Shown here one piece after another: positions 16,494 to 25,901 of a stretch of 64,000 bases of DNA (the first letter of the stretch is position 1; the number at the start of each line of letters is the position of its first letter). Below the pieces are notes generated by a model. The model made no database searches. It worked only from the letters and a program-made list of their open reading frames with translations, and was not told the origin of the DNA. Position numbers and translations under genes: made by a program. The stretch is from Bacillus changyiensis (GTDB taxonomy: Bacteria; Bacillota; Bacilli; Bacillales; Bacillaceae), in the NCBI RefSeq assembly GCF_027706145.1, contig NZ_JAQFWW010000001.1, forward strand, positions 434,001 to 498,000, read 5' to 3'.

Positions 16494-17216
16494 TTACCTG
16501 CTTAACAAAAAGATACTCATCACGATTAGAAAAATAGAGGAATTCACCAATTCGTAGATCCCGATTTTCATGATAGACAGCTTTTTCCCATAGAAAAACC
16601 AGGCTCTTAAACTGCTGGGGATAAAACCAAGAACCGCCCAGCCAGCACCTAGCATCACTGCCAGAAAAGGTAGAATGAGATGATATCCCCATGAACAATA
16701 TTTAAACTGTTTATTATTTTTTTCACGAATCATGGATTTTACATAAAAAGCACTGCCCATAAAGAATAAAATCGATTGGATAAAAATGAACCAGGCCCAA
16801 CCATCTAGTCTCCCTTCACCAACCCAGTAACTTGCAAGTCCTCCCACACTGAAAACAATGATCGCCACAATATCATTTACAAAAGCCCTGTCATGATTCT
16901 TTTTTGCATAATAAAGATTGACAAGAAAGAATGGAATGAGCGAAAAACCAAAAAGAATGAGCATTGGAACAGCCCATACAACGATCAGTAAAAATAAAAT
17001 AGAGATCATCCCATAGATAGCAGCCCATTTTCGATAAAAGGTGACGTTTTTCCTTTTGACCAGCATCATCACAGGAAATGTTGCTAGATAGAGAAACAAC
17101 CATCCGAGAAATAACGGAATATGTTTAACATTGGCCTCTCCTCCGACCATACCAAGAAAAAAAGGAATCACCAACATGGCCCATGCACCATGTTGTTTCG
17201 GTATAAAGATTTTCAT
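16494..17216 (-). CDS. ywiC: YwiC-like membrane protein
   Basis: Polytopic membrane protein of 240 residues with about eight hydrophobic segments and the family's N-terminal motif IPKQHGAWAMLVIPF. The function is unknown. In B. subtilis ywiC lies between fnr and arfM, as here. I chose the ATG at 17216 with GGGAGG upstream; earlier in-frame starts lack such a site. Its promoter shares a central Fnr-type dyad with arfM, so both divergent genes should respond to oxygen limitation. Confidence 0.85.
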   Translation of the reverse strand: MKIFIPKQHGAWAMLVIPFFLGMVGGEANVKHIPLFLGWLFLYLATFPVMMLVKRKNVTFYRKWAAIYGMISILFLLIVVWAVPMLILFGFSLIPFFLVNLYYAKKNHDRAFVNDIVAIIVFSVGGLASYWVGEGRLDGWAWFIFIQSILFFMGSAFYVKSMIREKNNKQFKYCSWGYHLILPFLAVMLGAGWAVLGFIPSSLRAWFFYGKKLSIMKIGIYELVNSSIFLIVMSIFLLSR

Positions 17217-17240
17217 AAAAAACCTCCCTTCTTGTCTATT

Positions 17241-17310
17241 ACAATATAAAAATTTTACCTTTGTCAGTGTGAAGTATATCACTGCTAAGTCCCATTAGTC
17301 ATTCTATACT
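17241..17310. promoter_or_regulatory. divergent Fnr-type promoter of ywiC and arfM
   Basis: One dyad, TGTGA-AGTATA-TCACT at 17268-17283, serves both directions: -10 TATACT at 17305-17310 toward arfM and TATTGT at 17246-17241 on the minus strand toward ywiC. Both are 21 nt from the dyad. Confidence 0.82.
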
Positions 17311-17344
17311 GTAGCTAGACTGCTAGAAGAAGGAGGAAGTTTTC

Positions 17345-17806
17345 ATGGACTATTTACTATTTCTCAAAAGTCTTCCTATGTTTCTTGGGGTCCCCCTCCC
17401 CATCATCAAAAAATTATTGAAAAACGGGAAGGTGATTAACTTGACTGCACCTAATGATAGTCGATCATTCCTTCATTCCCAATCTGTCTATATTGTAGTA
17501 AAAGGAGCGATCCATTTCTTAGACAGAAGACTTCCTGACCAATTCCGCACCATCGCTGAATGGCAAAAAGGTGATGTTTTTCCAATCGACCAAAAAGGAG
17601 AACCTTTTTTATCTCCGTTTATTTCTGTCAAAACCTCCACTGAAACGACCATCCTTGAGATCCCTCTAACCATATGTAAAAAAATGATGACATATAATCA
17701 CCAATTCCAAGTTAACTTTCTTGTTTTACTCCATCGTAATTATTCCTTTTCCTATCAAATATTTTCACGTTACCTATATTCTTCTTTAGAGGATACCAAT
17801 TCATAA
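17345..17806 (+). CDS. arfM: anaerobic respiration and fermentation modulator ArfM
   Basis: A 153-residue protein with a Crp/Fnr-like sensor fold (ending near residue 120) but no DNA-binding winged helix, which matches B. subtilis ArfM (formerly YwiD) in length and in position after fnr-ywiC. ArfM modulates anaerobic expression of nitrate respiration and fermentation genes in B. subtilis; how it acts is not settled. ATG after GAAGGAGGA. The gene is preceded by an Fnr-type promoter shared with ywiC. Confidence 0.85.
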   Translation: MDYLLFLKSLPMFLGVPLPIIKKLLKNGKVINLTAPNDSRSFLHSQSVYIVVKGAIHFLDRRLPDQFRTIAEWQKGDVFPIDQKGEPFLSPFISVKTSTETTILEIPLTICKKMMTYNHQFQVNFLVLLHRNYSFSYQIFSRYLYSSLEDTNS

Positions 17807-17827
17807 GGGAGTTCTCTCCCTTCAAAC

Positions 17828-17870
17828 TGTGATCTAGTTAACTTTGTCGATCAGATATTTCAGCTACGAT
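17828..17870 (+). promoter_or_regulatory. Fnr-type promoter (imperfect dyad) of the radical SAM gene
   Basis: TGTGA-TCTAGT-TAACT at 17828-17843, one mismatch in the right arm, with -10 TACGAT at 17865-17870. Spacing is identical to the other Fnr-type promoters here. Confidence 0.7.
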
Positions 17871-17909
17871 AGATGAAGATGAAAAAGAGAATGAAAGGAC
17901 AGATCATTC

Positions 17910-19022
17910 ATGATACAGTGTGATTTTCAGAAAGCTCCGTTTATTGTCATTTGGGAGTTAACAAGAGCTTGTGAACTTAAATGCCTACACTGTCGGGCTT
18001 CTGCACAAAACTGGCGCGACCCGAGAGAACTCTCACTAGAAGAAGGAAAAACATTAATCGATCAAATATATGCCATGAACAATCCCCTTTTAGTACTAAC
18101 AGGTGGAGATCCATTAATGAGAGAAGATGTCTTCGATATCATTCAATATGCGGTTGAAAAAGGAGTTAGAGTTTCGATGACTCCCAGCGCGACCCCTAAT
18201 GTCACAAAAGAGGCGATTCAAACGGCGAAAAAAATGGGCTTATCTCGCTGGGCCTTTAGTCTGGACGGGCCGAACCGCAAGATTCATGATCACTTCCGAG
18301 GTACAGACGGCTCTTTTGATTTGACGATGACAGCAATTCGCTACATTTATGAATACAACTTACCATTACAGATCAACACTGTCATTTCAACCTATAACAT
18401 TGATCATTTAGATGAGATGGCAAAGTTGATCGAAGAACTAAATTGTGTATTATGGAGTGTGTTTTTCCTTGTTCCGACCGGACGTGCCAAACGAGAAGAT
18501 ATGATTTCTCCCATTCAACATGAAAAAGTCTTTCAATGGCTTTATTCATTGGCGAAAAAAGTACCTTTTGATATTAAAACAACGGCAGCTCAACACTACA
18601 GACGAGTCGTTATTCAGCAAAAAATGCGGGAAGCAAAAGACCCTCATATGAAAATTCGCTATGAGAATGCCTTACAAAAAGGCAAAATTGATGTTGTTGG
18701 CGGCTTGGGACGTGCTCCTAAGGGAGTGAATGATGGAAACGGATTTTTATTCATTTCTCATATCGGGGATGTTTATCCAAGCGGTCTACTGCCTGTAAAA
18801 GCCGGAAACATTCGTGAACAGCCACTATCAGACATTTATTGCGAGTCACCGATTTTCAAGGATTTGCGAAATCCAGATGGATTTAAAGGAAAATGTGGCG
18901 TCTGCGAGTTCCGTCATGTATGTGGTGGTTCACGTTCTCGTGCATATGCACTTACAGGAGATTTTCTAGAAAGCGATCCTAGCTGTGTCTATATTCCAAA
19001 AGCTCTGCGAAAAAAATTGTGA
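17910..19022 (+). CDS. radical SAM/SPASM domain protein
   Basis: A 370-residue Fe-S enzyme. The radical SAM motif CxxxCxxC is Cys21, Cys25 and Cys28 (CELKCLHC), followed by TGGDPLMRED. A C-terminal SPASM domain supplies Cys329, Cys332, Cys338 and Cys359 for auxiliary clusters (CGVCEFRHVCGG). The SPASM layout and GNGFLFISHIGDVYPSG resemble the group that includes heme-modifying NirJ/AhbD-like proteins, but I cannot assign the reaction; peptide modification is another option. No precursor peptide is obvious nearby. It is transcribed from an Fnr-type promoter between arfM and narG, so it likely serves anaerobic nitrate or NO metabolism. ATG after AAAGGA. Confidence 0.82.
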   Translation: MIQCDFQKAPFIVIWELTRACELKCLHCRASAQNWRDPRELSLEEGKTLIDQIYAMNNPLLVLTGGDPLMREDVFDIIQYAVEKGVRVSMTPSATPNVTKEAIQTAKKMGLSRWAFSLDGPNRKIHDHFRGTDGSFDLTMTAIRYIYEYNLPLQINTVISTYNIDHLDEMAKLIEELNCVLWSVFFLVPTGRAKREDMISPIQHEKVFQWLYSLAKKVPFDIKTTAAQHYRRVVIQQKMREAKDPHMKIRYENALQKGKIDVVGGLGRAPKGVNDGNGFLFISHIGDVYPSGLLPVKAGNIREQPLSDIYCESPIFKDLRNPDGFKGKCGVCEFRHVCGGSRSRAYALTGDFLESDPSCVYIPKALRKKL

Positions 19023-19060
19023 TCTACCTCACAATTCACGTCCTGTCATTATATTATCTT
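19018..19060 (+). promoter_or_regulatory. Fnr-type promoter of the DUF1858-DUF438 operon
   Basis: Perfect dyad TGTGA-TCTACC-TCACA at 19018-19033, overlapping the stop codon of the radical SAM gene, and -10 TATCTT at 19055-19060. Confidence 0.87.
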
Positions 19061-19104
19061 TATACATGAGAATGATCATCAATTTCAAAAGGATGTGACC
19101 CTTT

Positions 19105-19347
19105 TTGAAAAAAATCCTTTATTTACATGATACAGTCTATGAACTATGTACTTCTTATCCCGAGTTAAAAACCTTGATGAAAGAACTCGGGTTTGAAAAC
19201 ATTACAAAACCAGGAATGCTTGAAACAGCTGGACGTATCATGACCATTCCAAAGGGAGCACGAATGAAAAATATCGATCTTGACCATGTCATCAATCAAT
19301 TAAAAGAACATGGATTTGACCCTGTTTGGAAAGGAGAAACACAATGA
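19105..19347 (+). CDS. DUF1858 domain protein
   Basis: An 80-residue protein made of one DUF1858 domain, a fold related to the N-terminal domain of ScdA. The segment TVYELCTSYPELKTLMKELGF lines up with the ScdA start TGDIVTRFPRASQLLKEY, but the paired Cys of ScdA is absent. Function unknown. The TTG start is preceded by AAAGGATGTGA. Its stop overlaps the next ATG (ATGA), so it is translationally coupled to the DUF438 gene; the pair probably works as one unit. Confidence 0.78.
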   Translation: MKKILYLHDTVYELCTSYPELKTLMKELGFENITKPGMLETAGRIMTIPKGARMKNIDLDHVINQLKEHGFDPVWKGETQ

Positions 19348-20582
19348 GCGAGATTATCAATAACCGAGAAACCTCAAATATGTCTAATGATAGAAAACAG
19401 CAGTTGAAAGAGATCATCTTGGATCTTCATAAAGGAAAATCTTTTGAAGAAGTTCAAGACCGGTTTCAACAAACTTTTGGAGCTGTTAACGCGGAAGAGA
19501 TTGCTCAGCTTGAACAAGCATTAATGAAAGAAGAAGGCATCAAATCTGAAGAAATTCAAAAACTTTGCACGGTACATGCAGCAGTTTTCAAAGGTTCAAT
19601 TGAGGACATCCACCCTACCGAAGCTGGCAAACAACCCGGTCACCCGGTTCATACGTTTATAAAAGAAAATAAAGAAATCGACCTTCTGTTAAATTTTAAA
19701 ATCCAGCTTCACATGGACCGCTTTATGAAAGAAGACAGCCAAGAAAACATTCTCAAGCTGATCGAAGATTTGAATTTGTTAGCTGATGTTGATAAACATT
19801 ACAGCAGAAAGGAAAATCTCCTGTTCCCCTATCTTGAAAAGTACGGGATCACTGGACCGAGTCAAGTCATGTGGGCAGTTGACGATTTTATTCGCAAAAG
19901 CATCAAAGAAGTAAAACGCTTATTGGACCAATACACACCTGACAATAAAGAGGCTGTCATTCGCGAACTCGACTTTATTATAAAAGAAGCAACAGAGATG
20001 ATCTATAAAGAAGAGAATATTTTGCTACCAATGGCCCAAAGGACTTTAACAGAAGACGAATGGTTAAAAATCGCCGCAGAAAGTGATGAAATCGGCTATT
20101 GCCTGACTGCTCCTGAAACTGTTTGGAAGCCTGAACGTCACCAGCTCAAAACAAACAGTGAAACAGTTGACGGTTATGTCAAACTTCCTACTGGTGTTTT
20201 ATCTTTAACACAACTTGAACAAATCATGAACCATCTGCCTGTTGATATTACATTTATCGATGAAAACGATGTTGTCCGCTACTTCTCTCATGGTAAAGAA
20301 CGGATTTTTGCGAGAACAAAAGCTGTCATCGGTCGCACCGTTCAAAACTGTCATCCACCGGCAAGCGTTCATATTGTGAACCAGCTTCTTGATGATTTTA
20401 AATCTAACAAAAAAGATGTTGAAGACTTTTGGATCAAATTCAAGGATAAGTATGTTTATATTCGGTACTTTGCTGTTCGTGACGAAAATAACAACTATAT
20501 TGGAACGTTAGAATTCACACAAAACATTGCACCAATCCAAGAAATCACCGGAGAAAAAAGAATCTTAAACAAAAATGAATAA
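19344..20582 (+). CDS. DUF438 / hemerythrin / PAS domain protein
   Basis: Cytoplasmic 412-residue protein with three parts: an N-terminal DUF438 domain (about 10-80), a hemerythrin-like four-helix domain (about 92-230) with ligand-type residues in HPVHTFIKEN, DKHYSRKENLLFPYLE and YKEENILLPM, and a C-terminal PAS domain (about 285-400; ITFIDENDVVRYFSHG and GRTVQNCHPPASVH). Such proteins are thought to sense or respond to oxygen or nitric oxide; no activity is established. I chose the ATG at 19344 because GGAGAA lies before it and it gives an ATGA overlap with the DUF1858 gene. It is placed under an Fnr-type promoter. Confidence 0.85.
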   Translation: MSEIINNRETSNMSNDRKQQLKEIILDLHKGKSFEEVQDRFQQTFGAVNAEEIAQLEQALMKEEGIKSEEIQKLCTVHAAVFKGSIEDIHPTEAGKQPGHPVHTFIKENKEIDLLLNFKIQLHMDRFMKEDSQENILKLIEDLNLLADVDKHYSRKENLLFPYLEKYGITGPSQVMWAVDDFIRKSIKEVKRLLDQYTPDNKEAVIRELDFIIKEATEMIYKEENILLPMAQRTLTEDEWLKIAAESDEIGYCLTAPETVWKPERHQLKTNSETVDGYVKLPTGVLSLTQLEQIMNHLPVDITFIDENDVVRYFSHGKERIFARTKAVIGRTVQNCHPPASVHIVNQLLDDFKSNKKDVEDFWIKFKDKYVYIRYFAVRDENNNYIGTLEFTQNIAPIQEITGEKRILNKNE

Positions 20583-20587
20583 GTAGC

Positions 20588-20628
20588 AAAACAGCCTGAT
20601 TCCTAGATAGTTGAATCAGGCTGTTTTT
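20588..20628 (+). terminator. terminator after the DUF438 gene
   Basis: Perfect arms AAACAGCCTGATTC/GAATCAGGCTGTTT with a 10-nt loop, then a T run. Confidence 0.9.
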
Positions 20629-20671
20629 CATGGAATTGAAATTGTGACAAAAATGTGAAACGCATAAATGA

Positions 20672-20714
20672 TGTGACAAAGTTAACAAGGTACCGGTTTT
20701 TCTCAGTATATAGT
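20672..20714 (+). promoter_or_regulatory. Fnr-type promoter of narGHJI
   Basis: Dyad TGTGA-CAAAGT-TAACA at 20672-20687 (one mismatch in the right arm) and -10 TATAGT at 20709-20714, predicted start near 20721. Confidence 0.82.
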
Positions 20715-20752
20715 GAGGGTATCGTCACCTGAACTAAAGGAGTGAAACAACC

Positions 20753-23700
20753 ATGAGAAAAAAGAAAAAAAGTCCGATTTTGAGAAGATTAAATTACTTT
20801 TCTCCTATAGAATATCATTCAAATCAGCACAGTCAGACTTCTTATGAAGACCGCGATTGGGAAGATGTATACAGAAACAGATGGCAACATGATAAAGTGA
20901 TTCGTTCCACCCATGGGGTAAATTGTACGGGATCTTGCAGTTGGAATATTTATGTGAAAAATGGAATTGTCACTTGGGAAGGTCAGCGCCTTGACTATCC
21001 TTCAACAGGTCCTGATATGCCTGATTTTGAACCGCGTGGCTGTCCAAGGGGGGCTAGCTTTTCATGGTATATATACAGTCCGCTGCGTGTGAAATACCCA
21101 TATGTCCGTGGAATTCTGATCAAGATGTGGCGCGAGGCTTTGAGCGTCACTAAAAACCCGTTAGATGCTTGGAAATCAATTGTCGAAAACCCTGAAAAAG
21201 CAAAAGCTTATAAACAAGCACGAGGTAAAGGCGGATTCGTCCGTGCCGAATGGAGTGAAGTATTGAAACTAATTTCCACCTCCCTTCTCTACACAGTTCT
21301 AAAATACGGGCCAGATCGAAATGTTGGTTTTTCACCGATTCCAGCCATGTCAATGGTCAGCCATGCAGCAGGTTCACGATTTATGTCACTGATCGGTGGA
21401 CCGATGTTAAGCTTCTATGACTGGTATGCCGACCTCCCTCCTGCTTCTCCACAAATTTGGGGAGATCAAACAGATGTGCCAGAAAGCAGTGATTGGTACA
21501 ACTCCGGCTATATCATGACATGGGGTTCAAATGTTCCACTCACAAGAACACCTGATGCACACTTTTTGGCTGAAGCTCGTTATAAAGGAACAAAAGTCAT
21601 TTCTATCAGCCCAGATTTTGCAGAATCTTCGAAGTTCTCCGATGATTGGCTGAGCATTCGCCAAGGAACAGATGGCGCACTAGCAATGGCGATGGGTCAT
21701 GTCATTCTTCAAGAGTATTATGTCAATCAAACAACAGAGCGCTTTATTGATTATGCAAAACAATATACCGATTTTCCATTTTTAGTGACATTAAACAAAG
21801 AAGATGGACAATTTACCGCCGGACGATTCCTCCATGCGCAAGATATCGGTCGCCATACAGAACACGATCAGTGGAAACCTGCTGTCTGGGATGAAACAAC
21901 AGATTATTTTGCGATTCCTCAAGGGACAATGGGTTCGCGCTGGGACGGTCAAGGGAAATGGAATTTACGCATGATTGATGAAGAAACAGAAGAACAAATC
22001 ACACCTCGGCTTTCCATGTTGGGCAATGAAGATATGATTGGTACGGTTAAAATCCCTTATTTCTCACATGAAGGAAATCAAGTGTTTGAAAGACCGCTGC
22101 CAATAAAAAAGGTTATCTTGAATGGTAAAGAAGTTTATATTTCAACCGTATTTGACCTGACGCTAGCAAACTACGGTGTCAACCGGGGGATTGGTGGGCA
22201 GACACCCCACTCTTTTGATGATCCAGAACCATTTACACCTGCTTGGCAAGAACCGATCACAGGCATCAAACGTGAGATGGTCATCAAAATCGCAAGAGAA
22301 TTTGCGCAAAATGCGGTTGACACTGATGGACGCTCAATGATTATTGTTGGTGCTGGAATTAACCATTGGTTTAATTCAGACACGATTTATCGGGCAGTAC
22401 TAAATCTCGTTTTGCTTGTCGGTGCACAAGGAGTCAATGGTGGTGGTTGGGCTCATTATGTCGGACAGGAAAAGCTCCGCCCTGCTGAAGGATGGCAGAC
22501 AATTGCTACAGCAAAAGACTGGGGCGGTCCGGCTAAATTACAAAACGGCACTTCTTTCTTCTATTTTGCAACTGATCAGTGGCGTTATGAAGACCAACCG
22601 CTTGATGGTCTTGCTTCTCCAATTACGAAAACAGCTCGGTATAGTCACCATGCCGATTATAATGTGCTGGCAGCAAGACTCGGATGGCTTCCCTCTTATC
22701 CAACATTTGAGAAAAACGGTGTTGACTTATATAAAGACGCAACCCAAGCAGGTGAAGAAGTTGGAACATATATCGCCAAACAGCTGGAAAAAAGAAACCT
22801 CAAATTTGCTATTGAAGACCCAGACAATGAACAGAACTTTCCAAGAAACCTGTTTGTTTGGAGAGCCAATTTAATTTCAAGTTCTGGAAAAGGTCATGAA
22901 TATTTTCTTAAACATCTACTAGGGACAACAAATGGATTAATGAATGATGACCAAGACAGCATTCGCCCAGAAGAGATCACTTGGCGTGACAAGGCACCAG
23001 AAGGCAAACTTGACTTATTAATTAACCTTGACTTTCGGATGGCAGGGACCGCTTTATACTCTGATATCGTGTTGCCTGCGGCTACTTGGTACGAAAAGCA
23101 CGATCTTAGTAGTACAGATATGCATCCATTTATCCATCCGTTTAACCCGGCCATTTCGGCACCATGGGAATCAAAATCTGATTGGGATATATTCAAAGCT
23201 CTAGCCAAAGCCGTTTCCGATCTAGCTGAAGAGGTTGACATGGAACCGATTAAGGAAGCAGTCGCAACTCCCCTCCTCCATGACACGCCACAAGAATTGG
23301 CACAGCCGCTCGGGAAAATCCGAGATTGGAGTAAAGGAGAATGTGCTGCCATTCCGGGAAAAACAATGCCGCAAATTCATATTGTTGAACGGGATTATAA
23401 GCAGATTTTTAATAAAATGACCTCACTTGGACCGAATGTTAGCAAACAGCCTTTTGGAATCAAAGGCATGGCATGGTCTGCTGAAAAAGAATACAATACG
23501 CTCAAAAAAACGCTTGGTGAAGTTAGAGAAGATACGATAGCAAAAGGCTGTCCGATTATTAATGATGCCAAACAGGTATCTGAAGCCATTTTAACTTTAT
23601 CTTCGACTTCAAATGGTAAAGTAGCAGTTAAAGCATGGGAATCGCTTGAAAAGATAACAAATCTCGAATTGAAAGATTTAGCTGAAGAACGGGAAGAAGA

Positions 23701-24427
23701 ATGCTTTACATTTGAACAAATATCAGCTCAACCGAAAACAGTGATTACCTCTCCTGCTTTCAGCGGTTCAGAAAAAGGCGGTCGTCGTTATTCTCCATTT
23801 ACAACAAACGTTGAAAAGCTCATTCCTTGGAGAACGTTAACAGGCAGACAATCTTTTTATCTTGATCATGAATTAATGATGGAGTTCGGGGAAAACATGG
23901 CAACATTCAAACCCATCTTACAGCATCGTCCCTTCTTAAACAAACGCCCTGATCAAGAAGGAAAAGAAATTGTTTTGAACTATTTAACACCTCATAATAA
24001 ATGGTCAATCCATAGCATGTACTTTGATTCTTTGCCAATGCTCACACTGTTTAGAGGCGGGCCAACAGTCTGGATGAATAAAGATGATGCTGAAGAAACA
24101 GATATCAAAGACAATGATTGGATTGAGTGTTTCAATCGAAATGGAGTCGTTGTTGCTCGTGCCGTTGTTTCACACCGGATCCCGAAAGGAATGGCATTTA
24201 TGCACCATGCTCAAGACCGGCATATCAATGTTCCAGGTACTAAACTGACGAACAACCGCGGTGGAACCCATAACAGCCCTACCCGTATCCATGTAAAACC
24301 GACACAAATGATCGGCGGTTATGGCCAATTAAGTTATGGATTTAATTATTACGGACCGACAGGAAATCAGCGCGACCTCAACGTCGTGATTAGAAAATTG
24401 AAGGAGGTCGATTGGCTTGAAGATTAA
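20753..24427 (+). CDS. narG: respiratory nitrate reductase, alpha subunit
   Basis: Catalytic molybdenum subunit of 1224 residues, close to B. subtilis NarG. The N-terminal FS0 cluster ligands are His54, Cys58, Cys62 and Cys97 (HGVNCTGSC and RGCPRGA). The Asp that coordinates molybdenum in this family is Asp247 in SSDWYNSGY, followed by TWGSNVPLTRTPDAHF. It reduces nitrate to nitrite on the inner face of the membrane with electrons from NarI through NarH. ATG after AAAGGAGTG. It is the first gene of narGHJI, and the narH start lies within its last codons. Confidence 0.97.
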   Translation: MRKKKKSPILRRLNYFSPIEYHSNQHSQTSYEDRDWEDVYRNRWQHDKVIRSTHGVNCTGSCSWNIYVKNGIVTWEGQRLDYPSTGPDMPDFEPRGCPRGASFSWYIYSPLRVKYPYVRGILIKMWREALSVTKNPLDAWKSIVENPEKAKAYKQARGKGGFVRAEWSEVLKLISTSLLYTVLKYGPDRNVGFSPIPAMSMVSHAAGSRFMSLIGGPMLSFYDWYADLPPASPQIWGDQTDVPESSDWYNSGYIMTWGSNVPLTRTPDAHFLAEARYKGTKVISISPDFAESSKFSDDWLSIRQGTDGALAMAMGHVILQEYYVNQTTERFIDYAKQYTDFPFLVTLNKEDGQFTAGRFLHAQDIGRHTEHDQWKPAVWDETTDYFAIPQGTMGSRWDGQGKWNLRMIDEETEEQITPRLSMLGNEDMIGTVKIPYFSHEGNQVFERPLPIKKVILNGKEVYISTVFDLTLANYGVNRGIGGQTPHSFDDPEPFTPAWQEPITGIKREMVIKIAREFAQNAVDTDGRSMIIVGAGINHWFNSDTIYRAVLNLVLLVGAQGVNGGGWAHYVGQEKLRPAEGWQTIATAKDWGGPAKLQNGTSFFYFATDQWRYEDQPLDGLASPITKTARYSHHADYNVLAARLGWLPSYPTFEKNGVDLYKDATQAGEEVGTYIAKQLEKRNLKFAIEDPDNEQNFPRNLFVWRANLISSSGKGHEYFLKHLLGTTNGLMNDDQDSIRPEEITWRDKAPEGKLDLLINLDFRMAGTALYSDIVLPAATWYEKHDLSSTDMHPFIHPFNPAISAPWESKSDWDIFKALAKAVSDLAEEVDMEPIKEAVATPLLHDTPQELAQPLGKIRDWSKGECAAIPGKTMPQIHIVERDYKQIFNKMTSLGPNVSKQPFGIKGMAWSAEKEYNTLKKTLGEVREDTIAKGCPIINDAKQVSEAILTLSSTSNGKVAVKAWESLEKITNLELKDLAEEREEECFTFEQISAQPKTVITSPAFSGSEKGGRRYSPFTTNVEKLIPWRTLTGRQSFYLDHELMMEFGENMATFKPILQHRPFLNKRPDQEGKEIVLNYLTPHNKWSIHSMYFDSLPMLTLFRGGPTVWMNKDDAEETDIKDNDWIECFNRNGVVVARAVVSHRIPKGMAFMHHAQDRHINVPGTKLTNNRGGTHNSPTRIHVKPTQMIGGYGQLSYGFNYYGPTGNQRDLNVVIRKLKEVDWLED

Positions 24428-25886
24428 AGCACAGATTGGAATGGTCATGAACCTTGATAAATGCATTGGCTGTCATACATGCAGTGTCACATGTAAAAAC
24501 ACTTGGACAAATCGACCCGGTGCAGAATATATGTACTTTAATAATGTTGAAACAAAACCCGGTATCGGATATCCCAAACAATGGGAAGACCAAGAAAAAT
24601 ATAAAGGCGGATGGCAACTTAAAAATGGAAAGTTGCAACTAAAATCAGGTGCAAAAACAACCCGACTGATGAATTTATTTTATAATCCTTACCAGCCGAC
24701 AATCGATGATTATTATGAACCTTGGAACTATGATTATGAAACATTAACAAACAGTCCAGAAAAAAAACATCAGCCTGTCGCTAGACCGAAGTCTTCTATT
24801 ACAGGAGACTTCATGAACCTAGAATGGGGTCCAAACTGGGAAGACGATTTAGCCGGTGGTCATGTAACAGGTCTTGAAGACCCGAACGTTAAAAAAATGG
24901 AAGAATCAATTAAAACTGAATTTGAAGATGTTTTTATGATGTACTTACCACGAATTTGTGAACATTGCATCAATCCACCATGCGTCTCTTCCTGCCCATC
25001 TGGAGCCATGTATAAACGTGAAGAGGACGGAATTGTTTTAGTTGATCAAAATGCATGCCGGTCATGGAGACACTGTGTCACATCCTGTCCTTATAAAAAG
25101 GTGTACTTCAACTGGCAGACAAACAAAGCAGAAAAATGCACATTATGCTTTCCGCGTTTAGAAGCGGGCCTTCCTACGATCTGTTCTGAAACTTGTGTGG
25201 GCAGAATCCGCTACCTTGGTGTCATGCTTTATGATGCTGATCAAGTGGAAGCCGCAGCAGCAGTCGAAAATGAAAAAGATCTCTATCATTCTCAACTTGA
25301 TATTTTCCTAGATCCAAATGATCCAGATATTGTAGAACAAGCGAAAGCTCAAGGTATTCCAGCAGAATGGATTGAAGCAGCACAAAAATCACCGATTTAT
25401 AAAATGATTATCGATTGGAAAATCGCACTACCTCTGCATCCGGAATACAGAACATTGCCAATGGTATGGTATATTCCACCACTTAGCCCCATTATGAACA
25501 TGTTTGAGGGAAAAGGCAGTGGACAATCTGCAGAAGATATTTTTCCGGCTATCGATCAAATGAGAATTCCGATCGAATATTTGGCTCAATTACTCACAGC
25601 TGGTGATACTTCCCATATTAGAACAACATTAAAGAAAATGTCTGTGATGCGCCATTATATGAGAGCAAACCAAACAAACAAAACGATGGATCCTAAACTG
25701 ATCACAAACTTAGATCTAACAGAAAAACAAATTGAGGAGATGTACCGTCTGCTGGCCATCGCAAAATATGAAGACCGTTTTGTGATTCCGAGCGCCCATC
25801 GTGAAGATGTAGCAGATTTATATATGGAACAAGGGAGCTGCGGGTTATCGTTTACCGGAGGCCCCGGTGGCTGTCAAAACCTATAA
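24417..25886 (+). CDS. narH: respiratory nitrate reductase, beta (Fe-S) subunit
   Basis: Electron-transfer subunit of 489 residues with four Cys clusters: CIGCHTCSVTCK near the N-terminus, CEHCINPPCVSSCPSG, CRSWRHCVTSCPYKK (Trp in place of one Cys, the mark of the [3Fe-4S] cluster in NarH) and CTLCFPR. Start TTG with AAGGAGG upstream, overlapping the end of narG by 11 bp. It docks NarG to the membrane subunit NarI. Confidence 0.97.
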   Translation: MKIKAQIGMVMNLDKCIGCHTCSVTCKNTWTNRPGAEYMYFNNVETKPGIGYPKQWEDQEKYKGGWQLKNGKLQLKSGAKTTRLMNLFYNPYQPTIDDYYEPWNYDYETLTNSPEKKHQPVARPKSSITGDFMNLEWGPNWEDDLAGGHVTGLEDPNVKKMEESIKTEFEDVFMMYLPRICEHCINPPCVSSCPSGAMYKREEDGIVLVDQNACRSWRHCVTSCPYKKVYFNWQTNKAEKCTLCFPRLEAGLPTICSETCVGRIRYLGVMLYDADQVEAAAAVENEKDLYHSQLDIFLDPNDPDIVEQAKAQGIPAEWIEAAQKSPIYKMIIDWKIALPLHPEYRTLPMVWYIPPLSPIMNMFEGKGSGQSAEDIFPAIDQMRIPIEYLAQLLTAGDTSHIRTTLKKMSVMRHYMRANQTNKTMDPKLITNLDLTEKQIEEMYRLLAIAKYEDRFVIPSAHREDVADLYMEQGSCGLSFTGGPGGCQNL

Positions 25887-25901
25887 AGGGAGTGAACAAA
25901 A

